The notes under the pieces: model-generated
The model's database searches: none
The model's input: the letters and a program-made list of their open reading frames with translations, nothing else
What the model was told of the DNA's origin: nothing
Part shown: positions 20,219 through 21,492 of the stretch, piece after piece
Layout of the letters: each line of letters starts with the position of its first letter
Position numbering within the stretch: the first letter of the stretch is position 1
Source: Anaerosoma sp034007245
GTDB taxonomy: Bacteria; Actinomycetota; Coriobacteriia; Anaerosomatales; Anaerosomataceae
Direction: 5' to 3'
NCBI GenBank assembly: GCA_034007245.1
Contig: JAVERH010000019.1
Span: 1 to 21,492, forward strand
Length of the DNA stretch: 21,492 nt
Program-made: the position numbers and the translations under genes

Positions 20219-20295
20219 GCGCCCGTAGCTCAGCTGGATAGAGCGGGAGACTTCTAATCTCTAGGTCGGGGGTTCGAATCCCTCCGGGCGTGCCA
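20219..20295 (+). tRNA. tRNA-Arg (TCT)
   Basis: The acceptor stem GCGCCCG pairs with CGGGCGT, with a terminal G-U. The anticodon loop CTTCTAA carries TCT. The D-arm GCTCAGCTGGATAGAGC, the T-arm GGGTTCGAATCCC and an encoded CCA are present. Confidence 0.96.
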
Positions 20296-20306
20296 AGCGA
20301 TTCATG

Positions 20307-20383
20307 GTGGGTGTAGCTCAGTTGGTTAGAGCGCCGGACTGTGGCTCCGGAGGCCGCGGGTTCAAGTCCCGTTACCCACCCCA
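20307..20383 (+). tRNA. tRNA-His (GTG)
   Basis: The acceptor stem GTGGGTG pairs with TACCCAC, including one G-U. The anticodon stem CCGGA/TCCGG holds loop CTGTGGC with anticodon GTG. A G at 20306 faces discriminator C at 20380, the G-1:C73 identity pair of tRNA-His. CCA is encoded. Confidence 0.96.
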
Positions 20384-20392
20384 GAGATTTTT

Positions 20393-20421
20393 ACAGCAGC
20401 CCGCATCGTGCGGGCTGCTGT
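20393..20421 (+). terminator. Strong hairpin terminator after the tRNA cluster
   Basis: A perfect 13-bp stem (20393-20405 with 20409-20421) closes on a TCG triloop and is followed by GTTGTAT. ATTTTT on the left side would give a T tract for neither strand in full, but the stem is strong enough to separate the tRNAs from fhs. Confidence 0.75.
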
Positions 20422-20422
20422 G

Positions 20423-20450
20423 TTGTATCCGGACTCCCCTCGGCTACACT
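20423..20450 (+). promoter_or_regulatory. fhs promoter
   Basis: TTGTAT (20423-20428) and TACACT (20445-20450) are 16 bases apart, immediately after the terminator. The leader of about 55 bases contains the fhs ribosome-binding site and no riboswitch I recognise. Confidence 0.5.
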
Positions 20451-20510
20451 TGCAGAGGGGGTGGCCGTCGCATGTGAGTTCTCGCTCGCCGCCGAACAGA
20501 GGAGCTGTAG

Positions 20511-21492
20511 ATGCTCTCAGATATCGAGATCGCACACGCCGCTACCGTGCGCCCTGCACGTGAGATCGCTGAGGGGATCGGCCTCGAGCCAGACGAGGTC
20601 GAGCCCAACGGGCGGCACAAGGCAAAGGTCACGCTGAAGGTGCTCGAGCGCCTGAAGGATCGCCCGAACGGCAAGTATGTGCTCGTCACCGCCATTACCC
20701 CGACACCGCTCGGGGAGGGTAAGACGCTCACGTCGGTCGGCCTTGGTCAGGCGTTGCGCGCTACCGGTCGCTCGGCGTTCACGTGTATCCGTCAGCCATC
20801 GCTCGGGCCGGTCTTCGGCATCAAGGGCGGGGCCGCAGGCGGTGGCTATTCGCAGGTGGTGCCGATGGAGGATATCAACCTACATCTGACGGGTGACGTC
20901 CATGCCATCACCGCCGCTCACAACCTCTGTGCCGCGTTCATCGATAACCACATCTACCACGGCAACGAGCTCGACATCGACCCGCATGCGGTGACCTGGC
21001 CGCGCGTGCTCGACATCTCGGATCGCTCGCTCCGAAACGTCGTGATCGGGCTCGGGGGACGTACTGACGGTAACCCGCGGGAGACGCACTTCGAGATCAC
21101 CGTGGCCAGCGAGCTCATGGCGATACTTGCGCTCGCCGAGGACTTGCAGGACCTGCGTGCCCGTATCGGCCGCGTGATCGTTGCGCGTACGCGTACAGGT
21201 GGACCGGTGACAGCCGAGGACCTGAAGGTCGCCGGTGCGATGACCGTGCTCATGAAGGAGACCATCAAGCCCAACCTCATGCAGGACCTCGACGGTGGGC
21301 CGGTGTTCGTCCATGCAGGCCCGTTCGCGAACATCGCGCACGGCAACAGTTCCATCGTCGCCGATCGCATTGCCCTGAAGCTCGCGGACTACGTGGTCAC
21401 CGAGGCTGGCTTCGGCGCGGATATGGGCGCCGAGAAGTTCGTGAACATAAAGTGCCGTGCCTCGGGTCTGTCGCCTGATGCAGCGGTGCTCG
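20511..21492 (+). CDS. fhs: Formate-tetrahydrofolate ligase, N-terminal 327 residues
   Basis: Fhs joins formate to tetrahydrofolate using ATP, giving 10-formyl-THF for purine synthesis or the methyl branch of the Wood-Ljungdahl pathway. The visible 327 residues include HKAKV, the P-loop TPTPLGEGKT (63-72), RQPSLGPVFGIKGGAAGGGYSQV-type block near 92-115, DINLHLTGD and the HAITAAHNL helix, a TDGNPRETHFEITVASE block, and GPFANIAHGNSS near 276. The frame runs off the window; the family is about 555 residues. The ATG follows AGAGGAG by seven bases. It is alone after the terminator, so downstream genes (often folD) are out of view. Confidence 0.96.
   Translation, partial: MLSDIEIAHAATVRPAREIAEGIGLEPDEVEPNGRHKAKVTLKVLERLKDRPNGKYVLVTAITPTPLGEGKTLTSVGLGQALRATGRSAFTCIRQPSLGPVFGIKGGAAGGGYSQVVPMEDINLHLTGDVHAITAAHNLCAAFIDNHIYHGNELDIDPHAVTWPRVLDISDRSLRNVVIGLGGRTDGNPRETHFEITVASELMAILALAEDLQDLRARIGRVIVARTRTGGPVTAEDLKVAGAMTVLMKETIKPNLMQDLDGGPVFVHAGPFANIAHGNSSIVADRIALKLADYVVTEAGFGADMGAEKFVNIKCRASGLSPDAAVL

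Noticed and set aside
20451..20510. Riboswitch or attenuator in the fhs leader
   Set aside because: The leader is short and has no THF- or purine-aptamer core; the strong hairpin just before it belongs to the tRNA transcript end.
1..21492. CRISPR arrays, insertion sequences, prophage genes, long direct repeats
   Set aside because: None were seen on reading the window; repeated sequence is limited to tRNA-type motifs and small hairpins.

Overview
The window is GC-rich bacterial chromosome. Codon use, the housekeeping block murI - MBL hydrolase - rph - rdgB, start-proximal TATACT-type promoters, and anaerobic enzymes (Hdr/DsrMK-like electron carrier, formate-tetrahydrofolate ligase) suggest an anaerobic actinobacterium of the Coriobacteriia/Anaerosomatales kind. 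That placement is inference; no 16S or taxon marker is present. No stretch over 300 bases lacks a gene, and I saw no insertion sequence, prophage or CRISPR.

Region 1 (1-1130) is ribosome rescue: a complete tmRNA gene (ssrA), a start-less ribbon-helix-helix remnant flush with its 3' end, and on the minus strand a small GGQ release-factor-like protein of ArfB type. Region 2 (1149-2839) is a three-gene plus-strand set that may begin with a leaderless mRNA: an unrecognised conserved protein, a small-multidrug-export-type membrane protein and a short uroporphyrinogen-decarboxylase-fold protein.

Region 3 (2862-6234) is a minus-strand sulfur/redox operon: ArsR-type repressor, DsrE-like protein, TusA sulfur carrier, NarI/DsrM-like membrane cytochrome, DsrK/HdrD-like iron-sulfur protein. 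The likely job is to move persulfide sulfur through TusA/DsrE and exchange electrons with the quinone pool through the membrane pair, under control of a repressor with two N-terminal cysteines.

Region 4 (6311-16824) is a ten-kilobase chemosensory operon: PATAN/DUF4388 protein carrying a tandem MshEN-like motif, CheR with TPRs, a stand-alone receiver, a PilB/GspE-family protein, two CheWs, a receptor with almost no extracellular domain, a CheA-receiver hybrid, and CheB. The PilB-like protein has lost every catalytic motif (Walker A lysine, Walker B glutamate, histidine box) but keeps its zinc tetracysteine motif. This pseudo-ATPase, together with the c-di-GMP-type motif in the PATAN protein, is the strongest candidate here for an undescribed signalling system, perhaps one reading type IV pilus or c-di-GMP state into a CheA pathway.

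Region 5 (16840-21492) is housekeeping: a probably leaderless murI, an MBL-fold hydrolase, rph, rdgB, then tRNA-Pro, tRNA-Gly, tRNA-Arg and tRNA-His with encoded CCA ends, a strong terminator, and the first 327 codons of fhs running off the window edge.
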